A model generated the notes under the pieces. The model did not search any database. It saw only the letters and a program-made list of their open reading frames with translations, and was not told the DNA's origin. Shown here piece by piece: positions 1 to 9,170 of a DNA stretch of 64,000 nucleotides. How positions within the stretch are numbered: position 1 is the first letter of the stretch; every line of letters begins with the position of its first letter. The stretch comes from Afipia sp. (GTDB taxonomy: Bacteria; Pseudomonadota; Alphaproteobacteria; Rhizobiales; Xanthobacteraceae): positions 124,001-188,000 of the forward strand of contig JACQDM010000010.1 of assembly GCA_016201045.1 (NCBI GenBank), given 5' to 3'. Both the position numbers and the translations under genes were made by a program.

Positions 1-149
1 GAGATCGGAAACGAAATCCGGCGGAAGCGCATGAAGTCGAACTTGGTGTCGTCCGGCACGATGCGCAGCGCCGGGATCACGCCGTAGATGCTGAGCACCG
101 TCAGCACGACGATGAAGATGGCGAGGCCGATGATGATTGTATGGGTCAT
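1..149 (-). CDS. secF: Protein translocase subunit SecF (N-terminal fragment)
   Basis: Only the first 49 codons lie in the window; the gene runs off the left edge. The product begins MTHTIIIGLAIFIVVLTVLS, a hydrophobic first membrane segment, followed by VIPALRIVPDDTKFDFM and MRFRRISFPIS, which fits the SecF start just before its periplasmic domain. SecF pairs with SecD in the inner membrane and uses proton motive force to help pull exported proteins through SecYEG. The start lies 5 bases after the secD stop, so the two are co-transcribed. The assignment rests on this short N-terminus plus its position behind secD. Confidence 0.88.
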   Translation of the reverse strand, partial: MTHTIIIGLAIFIVVLTVLSIYGVIPALRIVPDDTKFDFMRFRRISFPI

Positions 150-154
150 GTTTC

Positions 155-1756
155 TTACATCGGCACGGTTTGCGGCCGCTTCCAGCGCACCCATGTCGCG
201 ACGATCAGGCGCGTGACGGTGAAGGCTGTGAAGACGGTGGTGAGAATACCGATGCCGAGCGTGACGGCGAAGCCGCGCACCGGGCCGGTACCGATATAGA
301 ACAGCACGATGGCGGCGATGAAGGTGGTGATGTTGGAATCGAGAATGGTCGCGAGCGCGCGGGAAAAGCCGGCGTCTATTGCCGAGATCGCGTTGCGGCC
401 GCCACGGACTTCTTCGCGGATACGCTCGTAGATCAGAACGTTGGAGTCGACCGCGATGCCGACGGTGAGCACGATGCCGGCGATGCCGGGCAGCGTCAGC
501 GTCGCGTTGAGCAGCGACAATACGCCGAAGATCATCGCGACGTTGATGGCGACCGCGACGTTGGCGAAAAAGCCGAACAGCCGATAGGTCAGCAGCATGA
601 ACACAACGACGAGGACCGAGCCGACATAGGACGCAAGTTCGCCGGCGGCGATGGAATCCTGACCGAGCCCCGGACCGACGGTGCGCTCTTCGATAATGGT
701 CAGCGGCGCAGGCAGCGCGCCCGCACGCAACAGGATCGCGAGATCGTTGGCGCTCTGCACCGTGAAATTGCCGGAAATCTGGCCCGAGCCGCCGGTGATC
801 GGCTCGCGGATCACGGGGGCGGAGATCACTTCATTGTCGAGCACGATGGCGAATGGCTGACCGACGTTCTCAAGCGTCGCCTGCGCGAATTTGCGCGCAC
901 CCGACGTGTTGAAGCGGAAAGAAACAATCGGCTCGCCCGAGCGCTGATCGAAACCCGGCTGCGCGTCGGTGAGATCGCCGCCCGACACCAAGACCTGCTT
1001 CTTCACCACATAAGGCGGCTTGCCTGCTTCCTGACTTTTCAGCAGTTCGGAATCCGGCGGCACGCGGCCCTGCTGCGCCTGATCCGCCGACACGGTGGTA
1101 TCCACCATGCGGAAATCCATCTTCGCGGTCTTGCCGAGAATTTCCTTCAGCCGCGTCGGGTCCTGCAGACCCGGCACCTGCACCAGAATGCGGTCCGCGC
1201 CCTGGCGCTGGATCAAGGGCTCGACGGTGCCGAGATCGTTGACGCGCTTCTCGATGATCTGGATCGATTGCTCGACCGCCTGCCGCACGCGCTCGGTGAT
1301 CGCGGCCGGCGGCAGCGTCAGGCGAATGAGACCGTTGCCTGCGTCACTCACTTCGACGGTGCGCTCGCCGCGCGTACCGGCAAGACCCGTCAGCGGCTGC
1401 GAAAGCTCTTTCAGCTTGGTCAGCGCCGTCGGCGCGTCGGTCGTATTGGTGATGCGCACTTCGACGGCGTCACCCTTGGCGGCGAGACCCGTATACGGAA
1501 TCTTGTTGTCGCGCAGCACGCGGCGCACATCGTCGCGCACCTGATCGAGCTTGTCCTTCTTGACCGAACTGGAATCCACCTCAAGAAGGATGTGCGAGCC
1601 GCCCTGCAGATCGAGGCCGAGCACGACATGGCGCTGCGCCCATTTCGGCCAGCTCTTCACCTGCGCTTCGGGGAAGAAGTTCGGCACCGCGCACAGGCAC
1701 ACGAGGAGCGCGGTCAATATGACCGCCATCGCCTTCCATCGCGTAAAGTAAAGCAT
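155..1756 (-). CDS. secD: Protein translocase subunit SecD
   Basis: A 533-residue inner-membrane protein of normal SecD length. Residues ~8-28 form the first membrane segment, followed at ~45 by VVLGLDLQGGSHILLEVD, the SecD signature. A large periplasmic region (P1) ends near residue 350. Five further membrane helices follow, containing the conserved GIAVDSNVLIYERIREE stretch with the Asp implicated in proton coupling. SecD works with SecF and YajC at the SecYEG channel, using the proton gradient late in export. The gene order yajC-secD-secF is the classical operon; yajC lies 44 bases upstream and secF 5 bases downstream. The ATG start gives a standard N-terminus. Confidence 0.97.
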   Translation of the reverse strand: MLYFTRWKAMAVILTALLVCLCAVPNFFPEAQVKSWPKWAQRHVVLGLDLQGGSHILLEVDSSSVKKDKLDQVRDDVRRVLRDNKIPYTGLAAKGDAVEVRITNTTDAPTALTKLKELSQPLTGLAGTRGERTVEVSDAGNGLIRLTLPPAAITERVRQAVEQSIQIIEKRVNDLGTVEPLIQRQGADRILVQVPGLQDPTRLKEILGKTAKMDFRMVDTTVSADQAQQGRVPPDSELLKSQEAGKPPYVVKKQVLVSGGDLTDAQPGFDQRSGEPIVSFRFNTSGARKFAQATLENVGQPFAIVLDNEVISAPVIREPITGGSGQISGNFTVQSANDLAILLRAGALPAPLTIIEERTVGPGLGQDSIAAGELASYVGSVLVVVFMLLTYRLFGFFANVAVAINVAMIFGVLSLLNATLTLPGIAGIVLTVGIAVDSNVLIYERIREEVRGGRNAISAIDAGFSRALATILDSNITTFIAAIVLFYIGTGPVRGFAVTLGIGILTTVFTAFTVTRLIVATWVRWKRPQTVPM

Positions 1757-1800
1757 CGAGCTGTTCCGTCAGGTATTTACGTTCGGCGAACTTGAAGAAG

Positions 1801-2139
1801 TCAGTTCGCGTCATCCTTGGCCGGTTCGCCCTTGGTGCGCACGCCGGAGATCATCTGGCGCATCTGGCGGATCTTGATGCCATCGGCGATTTCCATTTCG
1901 ATCTGGTCGTCGTCGACCACCTTGGTCACCTTGCCGACGAGGCCGCCATTGGTGACGACGGTGTCGCCGCGGCGGATGTTCTTCACGAGATCCTGATGGT
2001 CCTTGAGCTTCTTCTGCTGCGGCTTGAGAATCAGGAAATACATGATCACGAAAATCAGCGCGAACGGCAGCAGCGACATCAGCATGCTGTTGGTGTCGCC
2101 GGCACCTGCGGCCTGAGCAAAAGCGGGGGTAATCAGCAT
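1801..2139 (-). CDS. yajC: Sec translocon accessory protein YajC
   Basis: A 112-residue small membrane protein with one N-terminal helix (MLMSLLPFALIFVIMYFLIL) followed by the YajC hallmark LKPQQKKLKDHQ and a cytoplasmic domain with the GDTVVTNGGLVGKV segment. YajC binds SecDF and the Sec channel. I use the ATG giving MLITPAFAQ; an upstream in-frame ATG would add six residues (MKDPPK). An AAGGA lies about 11 bases before the chosen start. It is the first gene of the yajC-secD-secF operon. The divergently read ATPase gene begins 186 bases away, so the operon promoter should lie in that gap. Confidence 0.95.
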   Translation of the reverse strand: MLITPAFAQAAGAGDTNSMLMSLLPFALIFVIMYFLILKPQQKKLKDHQDLVKNIRRGDTVVTNGGLVGKVTKVVDDDQIEMEIADGIKIRQMRQMISGVRTKGEPAKDDAN

Positions 2140-2325
2140 TTTTGGAGGGTCCTTCAAGGTCGCGCGCGGGGAACGGAAAGCGCGGCTGGGAACGGCCTTT
2201 GAGGGCCAAATTTGCGCGGACTATAGCGGCGGCACCCCTAAAAGCAACGCCGCCCCGGACCCCCTTTCCGGCGGCTTGCAGCGCCCCATACCGCTCGCTT
2301 AGGGTGCGGCGGCCAAGGATCACAG

Positions 2326-3282
2326 ATGCCCAGAAAACCCGCCAAAAACGGCTCCAAAACAGTGTCGCGGACGGCTGCCAAAACAGCCTCCAAAGGCGCG
2401 GCAAAACGTCCCTCGAACGGCTCGCTGGACGAGCGCACCATCCGCGCGCTGGAGAGCATCGCCGCGAGCCTGAAAGCCTCCGCGCACGCACCGAATCCGC
2501 AAGCCCTGAAGACCGCCGACGCCTTCGTGTGGCATCCGGACGGACGCCTCGTGCCGGTGCCGCGCGTGTCCCGCGTCGATCTCAGCCTCCTAAAAGGCAT
2601 CGACCGCATGAGGGATATTCTGATCGAGAACACCGAACGGTTCGCCAAGGGCCTGCCCGCCAACAACGCGCTGTTGTGGGGCGCGCGCGGCATGGGCAAG
2701 TCGTCGCTGGTGAAGGCCGCGCATGCCAGCGTCAACGCGCATACCGGCAAGGGCAAGCTCAAGCTGATCGAGATTCACCGCGAGGACATCGAGACGCTGC
2801 CGCTGCTGATGACGATTTTGCGCGACTCAGAATTCCATTTCATTGTGTTCTGCGACGATCTCTCCTTCGACGGCAACGACGCATCCTACAAATCGCTCAA
2901 GGCCGTACTCGAAGGCGGCATCGAAGGCCGCCCCGACAACGTCATTCTCTACGCGACGTCGAACCGGCGGCATCTCTTGTCGCGCGACATGATCGAGAAC
3001 GAGCGCTCGACCTCGATCAATCCGGGCGAAGCGGTCGAGGAAAAAGTCTCGCTGTCGGATCGCTTCGGCCTGTGGCTCGGCTTCCACAAATGTTCGCAGG
3101 ACGAATATCTCGACATGGTGCGCGGCTATTGCCGCCATTTCGGCGTGAAGATTTCAGACGCCGAGCTTGAGCGCGAAGCGCTCGAATGGTCGACCACGCG
3201 CGGCGCGCGCTCGGGCCGCGTCGCATGGCAGTTCACGCAGGAGCTTGCGGGACGGCTGGGTGTCAGGATGGGCGCGAAGTAG
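2326..3282 (+). CDS. DUF815-family AAA+ ATPase
   Basis: A 318-residue cytoplasmic P-loop ATPase. The first ~30 residues are a basic, low-complexity tail. Walker A is GARGMGKSS (residues ~119-127), Walker B is IVFCDDLSF (~173-181), and a sensor-1 type ILYATSNRRHL follows near 210-220. This architecture is DUF815, a family widespread in proteobacteria and often found beside yajC/secDF, as here, but with no settled function. It is transcribed away from yajC and converges on the nlpD-like gene, with a palindromic repeat between them. A role in export or envelope stress is only a guess from the neighbourhood. Confidence 0.9.
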   Translation: MPRKPAKNGSKTVSRTAAKTASKGAAKRPSNGSLDERTIRALESIAASLKASAHAPNPQALKTADAFVWHPDGRLVPVPRVSRVDLSLLKGIDRMRDILIENTERFAKGLPANNALLWGARGMGKSSLVKAAHASVNAHTGKGKLKLIEIHREDIETLPLLMTILRDSEFHFIVFCDDLSFDGNDASYKSLKAVLEGGIEGRPDNVILYATSNRRHLLSRDMIENERSTSINPGEAVEEKVSLSDRFGLWLGFHKCSQDEYLDMVRGYCRHFGVKISDAELEREALEWSTTRGARSGRVAWQFTQELAGRLGVRMGAK

Positions 3283-3290
3283 ACGCCATC

Positions 3291-3418
3291 CGTCGTCCCG
3301 GCGAAGGCCGGGACCCATAGCCACAGAATGCAGTGATGACAAAGGAAGTCATCGCGATGCTACCGCAAAAATCTTGATAGTTTAGGGAGTATGGGTCCCG
3401 GCCTTCGCCGGGACGACG
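3291..3418. repeat. 128-bp inverted-repeat (MITE/REP-like) element, copy 1
   Basis: Two 29-base arms (3291-3319 and 3390-3418) are exact inverted copies of one another, beginning CGTCGTCCCGGCG on the left and ending CGCCGGGACGACG on the right. Each arm contains its own small hairpin (CCCGGC/GCCGGG with a GAAG loop). The ~70-base core is AT-richer. A second copy with the same arms lies at 8216-8341. It sits between the convergent DUF815 and nlpD-like genes, where the folded RNA could help end transcription from either side. It encodes no protein. Confidence 0.85.
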
Positions 3419-3436
3419 TAAGGATTGAACGGCCCC

Positions 3437-4783
3437 CTACGCCCCGCCAAGAAATTGGGTCGGATCGACGGCGGCTGATCCTTTGCGGATCTCGAAGTGG
3501 AGCTGCGGCGAACTCACCTCACCCGTCTGACCCGATTTGGCAATGACCTGGCCGCGCTTGATGCTATCGCCGCGCTTCACCATCAGCTCACTCGCGTGGG
3601 CATACGCGGTGACATATCCGTTGGCGTGCCGCACCAGAATCAAATTGCCATAACCCTTGAGTTCGTTTCCTGAATACGCAACGACGCCGTCTTCCGCGGC
3701 TTTCACCGGCGTGCCTTCCGGCACAGCGATGTTGATGCCGTCGTTTTGTTTTCCGTTGGTCTTTGCGCCGTAACCCGCGACGACGCGGCCGCGCGCGGGC
3801 CAGCGGAACGTCGGCAAGGCGTTGGTCGCATCCGCAGTCTTCACCGCCGACTCGGCAGGTTCGGGAGCGGTCTTTTCATTCGCGAGCGCTGCGCGCTGAG
3901 GCTGTTCGGTCGCGGCAACGGCAACAGGCTTTGTCGGCCCGGCCGGCGTCACCATCGCCTGCCTCGGTGTCTCGGTTGGCGCAACGGCTGCAACCTGCCC
4001 GCCCGGCACCTTGATGTGCTGGCCGATCTTAAGCTGCGTCGTCGTGGTCATGTTGTTGGCGGCGGCGAGCTGACCGACCGTGATGTGATTGCGGCGCGCG
4101 ATGTTGTTCAGCGTATCGCCGCGATTGACGACATGGTTGCTCGACGGCATCGGGCCGCTCGCGCGCGTGGCCGGTGCGCTGGACATCGCAGGCGGAGCCG
4201 CCTGCGCGATGCGCTTCGGAATGATAAGCTGCTGGCCCGGCGAAAGCACGCGCGGTCCGTTGTAGCCATTGGCCGCAAGAATTTCGTGCGACGGCACGTT
4301 GTAGCGCCTGGAGATGATCTCAAGCGTGTCGCTGGTACCGACGATGATGGTCGTGCCGCCCTCGCGCGTGTAGGCGCGGGTTGCGGCAACAGACGGCGGC
4401 GTGACGCTGCCGGTGGATTCGATCGGCGACGACGAAGGCGGCGCGTAGGACGCAACGCCGCGTCCGCCGCCCGACGATACCGCAGGCCCGGACGGATAGG
4501 ACAGCGGCGCGGACACCACGGGTGCGGACGTGTTCGACGAATAGCGCGGACGCGCATATTGCGGAAGCTCGCGCGGCTGCTGCTGCACGGAGCCGGTCGT
4601 TTCATTCTTCGACGCGAACGGGTTCGACCAGTCCTTGAAAGGATTCGACCATTGCGGCTCTGGATTGTTGGTGAAGCGCGACGAGGTGTTGGCGCTGCAT
4701 CCGGCAAAGCCGAGCGACACAAGCGCGAGGACCGCAAGACGCGGTGCATGACGCGAGCTAGACAACTCGGCGAAGCGGGGCAT
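3437..4783 (-). CDS. nlpD: NlpD-like LysM/LytM (M23) lipoprotein, probably catalytically inactive
   Basis: 448 residues. The N-terminus is a lipoprotein signal with lipobox LGFAGC (Cys ~29). A long Ser/Pro-rich linker follows, then two LysM peptidoglycan-binding repeats (~145-189 and ~217-260), a second linker, and a C-terminal LytM/M23 fold (~344-441). The M23 metal-ligand motif HxGxD reads NDGIN here (~347-351), lacking His and Asp. The AYAHAS and LHFEIR parts remain. Degenerate LytM domains of this type (EnvC, NlpD) activate cell-wall amidases instead of cutting peptidoglycan, so an activator role is likely. The surE-pcm-nlpD order matches the enterobacterial cluster and supports the name. 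Confidence 0.82.
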   Translation of the reverse strand: MPRFAELSSSRHAPRLAVLALVSLGFAGCSANTSSRFTNNPEPQWSNPFKDWSNPFASKNETTGSVQQQPRELPQYARPRYSSNTSAPVVSAPLSYPSGPAVSSGGGRGVASYAPPSSSPIESTGSVTPPSVAATRAYTREGGTTIIVGTSDTLEIISRRYNVPSHEILAANGYNGPRVLSPGQQLIIPKRIAQAAPPAMSSAPATRASGPMPSSNHVVNRGDTLNNIARRNHITVGQLAAANNMTTTTQLKIGQHIKVPGGQVAAVAPTETPRQAMVTPAGPTKPVAVAATEQPQRAALANEKTAPEPAESAVKTADATNALPTFRWPARGRVVAGYGAKTNGKQNDGINIAVPEGTPVKAAEDGVVAYSGNELKGYGNLILVRHANGYVTAYAHASELMVKRGDSIKRGQVIAKSGQTGEVSSPQLHFEIRKGSAAVDPTQFLGGA

Positions 4784-4889
4784 GGTTACTCACGGTTACG
4801 CAACTGGCACGAATTTGAGTAAACACATCGCGAGTAAATAACTCTTTAACCCGCCGAATTAGCGTTTGGTGACAAAGGGTAAACCATCT

Positions 4890-5540
4890 TTACAGCTCGC
4901 GTGCGATGCCCTTCAGCGCAGGCACAAAGCGCACACCGAGCAGCTCCTGCCGCTCGAAAGCCTTCCCGCTCCGCCTGAAGCGCACCAGCGCCTGGCTGCC
5001 GTCGTGCGGGCCGACCGGCGCGATCGCAATGCCGTCCGGTTCGAGCCGCTCCAGCAAGGCCTGCGGCACCTCCTCCATCGCCGCCGTCACGATGATGCGG
5101 TCGAAGGTGCCGAGATTGGCCGGGACGTCGAAGCCGTCGCCGAGAACCACCTCGACATTGTCGTAACCGAGATCGGACAGCACGAGGCGCGCCCTATCCG
5201 CCAGCGTCCGGTAGCGTTCAAAGCTCACGACGTCGCGGCAAAGACGCGACAGGATCGCCGCCTGATAGCCAGATCCCGTGCCGATTTCGAGAACGCGATG
5301 CTCGGGCTTCAGTTGAAGCTGCTCGGTCATGTAGGCCACGACGAACGGCTGGCTGATGGTCTGGCCGCAAGCTATGCCGAGCGCGCTGTCACGGTATGCA
5401 TCGGCGCGATCCAGCGACGACACGAACATCTCGCGCGGCACGTCGCCCATCGCCTTGAGCACGGCGCGATCGCTGATCCCGCGCTGGCGCAGGTTCAGCT
5501 GGAATTGCATTTTCTCGGATGATGGCGAGAGTGGCGGCAT
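4890..5540 (-). CDS. pcm: Protein-L-isoaspartate O-methyltransferase
   Basis: 216 residues, the usual length for bacterial PCMT. It repairs aged proteins by SAM-dependent methylation of L-isoaspartyl residues. Visible motifs are [17 protein letters not shown], containing the family's conserved active-site segment, and the SAM-binding loop [18 protein letters not shown]. The C-terminal half closes the Rossmann-like fold. It lies between surE and the nlpD-like gene on the same strand, as in other proteobacteria, but a divergent response-regulator gene separates it from surE. An alternative start at the internal Met (KMQFQL, residue 11) is possible. Confidence 0.95.
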   Translation of the reverse strand: MPPLSPSSEKMQFQLNLRQRGISDRAVLKAMGDVPREMFVSSLDRADAYRDSALGIACGQTISQPFVVAYMTEQLQLKPEHRVLEIGTGSGYQAAILSRLCRDVVSFERYRTLADRARLVLSDLGYDNVEVVLGDGFDVPANLGTFDRIIVTAAMEEVPQALLERLEPDGIAIAPVGPHDGSQALVRFRRSGKAFERQELLGVRFVPALKGIAREL

Positions 5541-5707
5541 CGAGCGGCTGGTCTTGACGATGAGATAGTTGAGTAGTTTGAGACAAATACTGTCCGCTGC
5601 AATCTAAATCCAAGATGAACGGCGGAAATCAATCACATCGTGCAAAGCGTGTGAGTTGCAATTATGGTGGTGGCGCAGCAGGAATCGGATTGCTGCAAGG
5701 GAGCAAA

Positions 5708-6091
5708 ATGTCAGCCAGCGTTCAATCGGCATCTCGGCGTTCTGTTTTTCTCGTCGAAGACGAGGTGATGATCCGCATGATGGTCGCCGACATGCTTGCC
5801 GATCTCGGTTACAGCGTCGCCGCCGAAGCCGGCGACATCGACGAGGCGGTGCGGCTTGCGCAGGCAACACAGTTCGACATCGCGATCCTCGACGTCAACG
5901 TCAACGGCAAGGTCATCACGCCGGTCGCCGAAGCCGTGACGATGCGCGGCCGCCCGTTTCTGTTTGCGACCGGCTACGGTTCAGACGGTTTGCCGGAAAA
6001 ATTCCGCGACGTTCCGACATTGCAAAAGCCGTTTCAGATGGAAACGCTCCAGCGCGCGCTCGACGCGGCCTTCACCGACGAAGCCGCCTGA
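5708..6091 (+). CDS. Single-domain CheY-like response regulator
   Basis: 127 residues, only a receiver domain. Visible are the acidic pair in FLVEDEVMI, the phosphoacceptor Asp in AILDVNVNG, the switch Thr in FLFATGYGSDG and the conserved Lys in LQKPF. There is no output domain, so it must act by protein contact or phosphotransfer. The ATG is preceded by GGGAG at a good distance; upstream in-frame starts would add an unstructured tail and are rejected. It stands alone between divergent pcm and convergent surE, reading against both, with no histidine kinase in the window. Its partner cannot be inferred. Similar orphan receivers are common in Bradyrhizobiaceae. Confidence 0.9.
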   Translation: MSASVQSASRRSVFLVEDEVMIRMMVADMLADLGYSVAAEAGDIDEAVRLAQATQFDIAILDVNVNGKVITPVAEAVTMRGRPFLFATGYGSDGLPEKFRDVPTLQKPFQMETLQRALDAAFTDEAA

Positions 6092-6093
6092 TC

Positions 6094-6861
6094 CTACCTG
6101 AACGTCGTCTTCAATTTTTCAGCGAACGCAACGTCGGTGCGATCGAGTCTTAACGGCGTGACCGAGACGAAATTGTTGCCCAGCGCTTCCAGGTCTGTGC
6201 CCTCGCCCGGCGTATCGATCATCGCGAGCTTCTCGAACCCGATCCAGTAATACGGATTGCCGCGGCCGTCGCGGCGTTCATCGACGCGCAGGAAGCCGAG
6301 ATTGCGCTTGCCCTGCCGTGTCACCACGATACCCTTCACGTCACCCGGCATGCACGCCGGAAAATTCACGTTGATGACGGTGTCCTTCGGCACGCCGAGC
6401 TTCATCGCGTCCTTGATGATGCCGGGGCCGAACTTCAGCGCGGTGTCCCATAACGGCTTGCTGCGCGTCTCCAGCGAGAATTCCTGCGACAGCGCGAACG
6501 AAGGTAATCCGAGGATGGTCCCCTCAAGCGCGCCCGCGATGGTGCCGGAATAGACCACGTCCTCGGCGACGTTGCGCCCGCGATTGACGCCCGACAGAAC
6601 GATGTCCGGCATCTTGTCTTTCAAAATGAAGCGCGAACCCATGATGACGCAATCGGTCGGCGTTCCTCTGACCGCGAAGTGTCGCTCGCCGACTTCGCGC
6701 AGGCGCATCGGATCGTTCAGCGACAGCGAATGCGACACGCCGGATTGATCAAGCTCAGGTGCCACCACCCACACATCCCCGGAAATCTTCCTGGCGATCT
6801 CCTCGATGATCTTGAGGCCCGGCGCGTGAATGCCGTCGTCGTTGGTGCAGAGAATTCGCAT
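6094..6861 (-). CDS. surE: 5'-nucleotidase / polyphosphatase SurE
   Basis: 255 residues. SurE is a metal-dependent phosphatase acting on nucleoside monophosphates and often on short polyphosphate. The N-terminus MRILCTNDDGIHAPG carries the metal-binding Asp-Asp, and SGVNRGRNVAEDVVYSGT is the second family signature. The frame stays open far upstream inside serS, but homology fixes the start at the ATG at 6861, five bases after the serS stop. serS and surE are therefore almost certainly co-transcribed. The gene converges on the response regulator with two bases between the stops. Confidence 0.95.
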   Translation of the reverse strand: MRILCTNDDGIHAPGLKIIEEIARKISGDVWVVAPELDQSGVSHSLSLNDPMRLREVGERHFAVRGTPTDCVIMGSRFILKDKMPDIVLSGVNRGRNVAEDVVYSGTIAGALEGTILGLPSFALSQEFSLETRSKPLWDTALKFGPGIIKDAMKLGVPKDTVINVNFPACMPGDVKGIVVTRQGKRNLGFLRVDERRDGRGNPYYWIGFEKLAMIDTPGEGTDLEALGNNFVSVTPLRLDRTDVAFAEKLKTTFR

Positions 6862-6866
6862 TTTTC

Positions 6867-8174
6867 TTATTGGTCCTTCGCGATCTTCTTCAATCCACCC
6901 ATGTAGGGTTGCAAAACATCCGGCACCGTGATCGAACCGTCGGCCTCTTGATAAGTTTCCATCACCGCGATCAGCGCGCGGCCCACCGCCGTGCCCGAAC
7001 CGTTCAGCGTGTGGACGAAGCGCGGCTTGCCGTCCGGGCCGCGCGAGCGCGCATCCATGCGGCGCGCCTGAAAATCGCCGCACACCGAGCACGACGAAAT
7101 CTCGCGATACATGCCATTCTCGCCTTGCCCCGGCATCCACACTTCGATGTCGTAGGTTTTCTGCGATGCAAAGCCCATATCGCCGGCACACAGCGTCATC
7201 ACGCGGTAATGCAGATCGAGCTGCTTCAGCACTTCCTCCGCGCAGGTGAGCATGCGCTCGTGCTCGGCTAGCGATTGCTCCGGCGTCGTGATCGAAACAA
7301 GCTCCACTTTTGTGAACTGGTGCTGGCGGATCATGCCGCGCGTGTCGCGCCCCGCAGCGCCCGCTTCGGCGCGGAAGCACGGCGTCAGTGCCGTGAGGCG
7401 CATCGGCAATTCTTTTTCATCGACGATGGAGTCACGAACGAGGTTCGTCAGCGGCACTTCGGCAGTGGGGATGAGCCAGTAGCCCTGTCCTTCCACTTCA
7501 ATCGAGCCAGCAGCGAACTGATCCTCGCGAAACTTCGGCAATTGCGCCGTGCCGAACATCGCATCGTCACGCACCAATAGCGGCGGATTGACTTCGGTGT
7601 AGCCGTGCTCTCCGGTGTGCAGATCGATCATGAACTGGCCGATGGCGCGCTCCAGACGCGCCAGACCCTTTTTCAGAACGACAAAGCGCGCGCCGGACAA
7701 TTTTGCCGCCGTCTCGAAATCCATGAAGCCTAGGCTCTCGCCCAGCTCCACATGCTCCTTCGGCTTGAATGCATAATTGCGCTTCGCGCCGAATTCGCTT
7801 TTTTTGACGTTGCTGTGTTCGTCGGCACCAATCGGCACTTCGGCGAGCGGCAAATTCGGAATCTGCGCCAGCAGCGTCTTGAGTTCGTCCTCGTATCCTT
7901 TCGCGGCCTGCTCCATGTCGGGCAGCTTCGCTTTCAGCTCGTTGACTTCGGCCATCAGCGCGTCGGCGCGCGCATTGTCCTTGTTCTTCTTGGCTTCGCC
8001 GATTTCTTTCGACGCTGAATTGCGCCGCGCGAGCGCGGTCTCGGAGTCCTGAATGGACTTGCGGCGCTGCTCGTCGATGGCAAGCAGTTGCGCCGACTGC
8101 GCTTCAAGCCCGCGCCGCTTCAGCGCGGCATCGAATGCGGCGGGATTGTCGCGAATGGCTTTGATGTCATGCAT
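6867..8174 (-). CDS. serS: Seryl-tRNA synthetase
   Basis: 435 residues, class II synthetase charging tRNA-Ser and tRNA-Sec. Residues ~1-110 form the N-terminal coiled-coil arm that grips the tRNA long arm ([20 protein letters not shown] and onward, rich in Glu/Lys/Ala). The catalytic domain shows motif 2 in [20 protein letters not shown] and motif 3 in [19 protein letters not shown]. The frame is open for 25 codons before the chosen ATG, but that extension is translated from palindromic repeat 2 and does not resemble SerS, so the start at 8174 is used. surE follows after five bases. Confidence 0.97.
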   Translation of the reverse strand: MHDIKAIRDNPAAFDAALKRRGLEAQSAQLLAIDEQRRKSIQDSETALARRNSASKEIGEAKKNKDNARADALMAEVNELKAKLPDMEQAAKGYEDELKTLLAQIPNLPLAEVPIGADEHSNVKKSEFGAKRNYAFKPKEHVELGESLGFMDFETAAKLSGARFVVLKKGLARLERAIGQFMIDLHTGEHGYTEVNPPLLVRDDAMFGTAQLPKFREDQFAAGSIEVEGQGYWLIPTAEVPLTNLVRDSIVDEKELPMRLTALTPCFRAEAGAAGRDTRGMIRQHQFTKVELVSITTPEQSLAEHERMLTCAEEVLKQLDLHYRVMTLCAGDMGFASQKTYDIEVWMPGQGENGMYREISSCSVCGDFQARRMDARSRGPDGKPRFVHTLNGSGTAVGRALIAVMETYQEADGSITVPDVLQPYMGGLKKIAKDQ

Positions 8175-8215
8175 TGTTGATTCCGAATCGGAGAAGTCGC
8201 CGCGATCATACCTCA

Positions 8216-8341
8216 CGTCGTCCCGGCGAAGGCCGGGACCCATAACCACTACGGGTTATGGTGGCAACTACATGCCAGCCAAAACATCATGCGCAAACGG
8301 CAGATCAGGGAGTATGGGTCCCGGCCTTCGCCGGGACGACC
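8216..8341. repeat. 126-bp inverted-repeat (MITE/REP-like) element, copy 2
   Basis: The left arm (8216-8244) is identical to that of copy 1. The right arm (8313-8341) differs only in its last base. The core differs in sequence from copy 1 but ends with the same AGGGAGTATGGG before the right arm. It lies between tatC and serS on the serS promoter side, so the serS promoter must either lie within it or in the ~40 bases between it and the start. It also contributes a spurious N-terminal extension to the serS reading frame. Confidence 0.85.
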
Positions 8342-8363
8342 CGAAAATGGCTCGCAATGACAA

Positions 8364-9170
8364 TTATTCGGCAGGCGTCGTAGCCGGAGGCGTTGGCGTA
8401 CTGGTCGAAGCCTTCGCCGCCTTTTTCTCCACCATCGCAACCGCAAAGATCGAGCCCTCGTAGAGGACCAGCAGCGGGAACGCCAGCGAAGCCTGGCTGA
8501 TGACATCCGGCGGCGTCAGCACGGCTGCGATAATGAACGCGACCACGATGAAATAGCGCCGCTTCTCGCGCAGCTGTTTCGCGGTGATGATTCCGATCCG
8601 GCCCAGCAGCGTCAGGATCACCGGCAATTGAAACGCGATGCCGAAGGCGAAGATCAGCGACATCATCAGCGACAGATATTCGCCGACCTTCGGCAGCAAA
8701 GCGATCTGCGCCGTCTCGGCACCTGCGGCCTGCTGCATGCCGAGCGAGAAGCGGATCAGCATCGGCAGCACGACGAAATACACAAGCAGCGATCCGAGCA
8801 CGAAGAAAAACGGTGTTGCGATCAGATACGGCAGGAACGCGCCGCGCTCATGCTTGTACAAACCGGGTGCCACGAACTTGTAGATTTGCGCAGCGACGAT
8901 CGGGAACGAAATGAAGCCAGCGCCGAACAGCGCGAGCTTCAGCTGCGTGATGAAATATTCCAGCAGCGCGGTGTAAATGAATTTCGAATTCTCCGGCCCG
9001 GCGACCCACACGAACGGCCACACCAGCACATTGTAGATTTGCTTGGCGAAGAAGAAGCAGATCACGAACGCCACGCCGAATGCGAGCAGCGCCTTGATGA
9101 GCCGCGAACGCAACTCGATCAGATGATCCATCAACGGGGCTTTGGAGGCCTCGACTTCATCGACGCTCAT
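8364..9170 (-). CDS. tatC: Sec-independent translocase subunit TatC
   Basis: 268 residues with six predicted membrane helices. TatC is the twin-arginine signal receptor in the inner membrane and exports folded, often cofactor-bearing proteins. The N-terminal [15 protein letters not shown] is the typical cytoplasmic amphipathic entry of TatC, and [20 protein letters not shown] is the conserved periplasmic-loop region. The start overlaps the tatB stop by four bases (ATGA), implying translational coupling. tatA lies upstream, so all three Tat genes form one leftward unit. The Pro/Thr-rich tail ([11 protein letters not shown]) is probably unstructured. Confidence 0.96.
   Translation of the reverse strand: MSVDEVEASKAPLMDHLIELRSRLIKALLAFGVAFVICFFFAKQIYNVLVWPFVWVAGPENSKFIYTALLEYFITQLKLALFGAGFISFPIVAAQIYKFVAPGLYKHERGAFLPYLIATPFFFVLGSLLVYFVVLPMLIRFSLGMQQAAGAETAQIALLPKVGEYLSLMMSLIFAFGIAFQLPVILTLLGRIGIITAKQLREKRRYFIVVAFIIAAVLTPPDVISQASLAFPLLVLYEGSIFAVAMVEKKAAKASTSTPTPPATTPAE

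Noticed and set aside
137-1795. 552-codon plus-strand open frame over secD
   Set aside because: Mirror frame of secD; composition dominated by Arg, Asp and His, no recognisable domain.
6862-7380. Upstream continuation of the surE frame inside serS
   Set aside because: Lies in another frame of serS; SurE homologues begin MRILCTNDDG.
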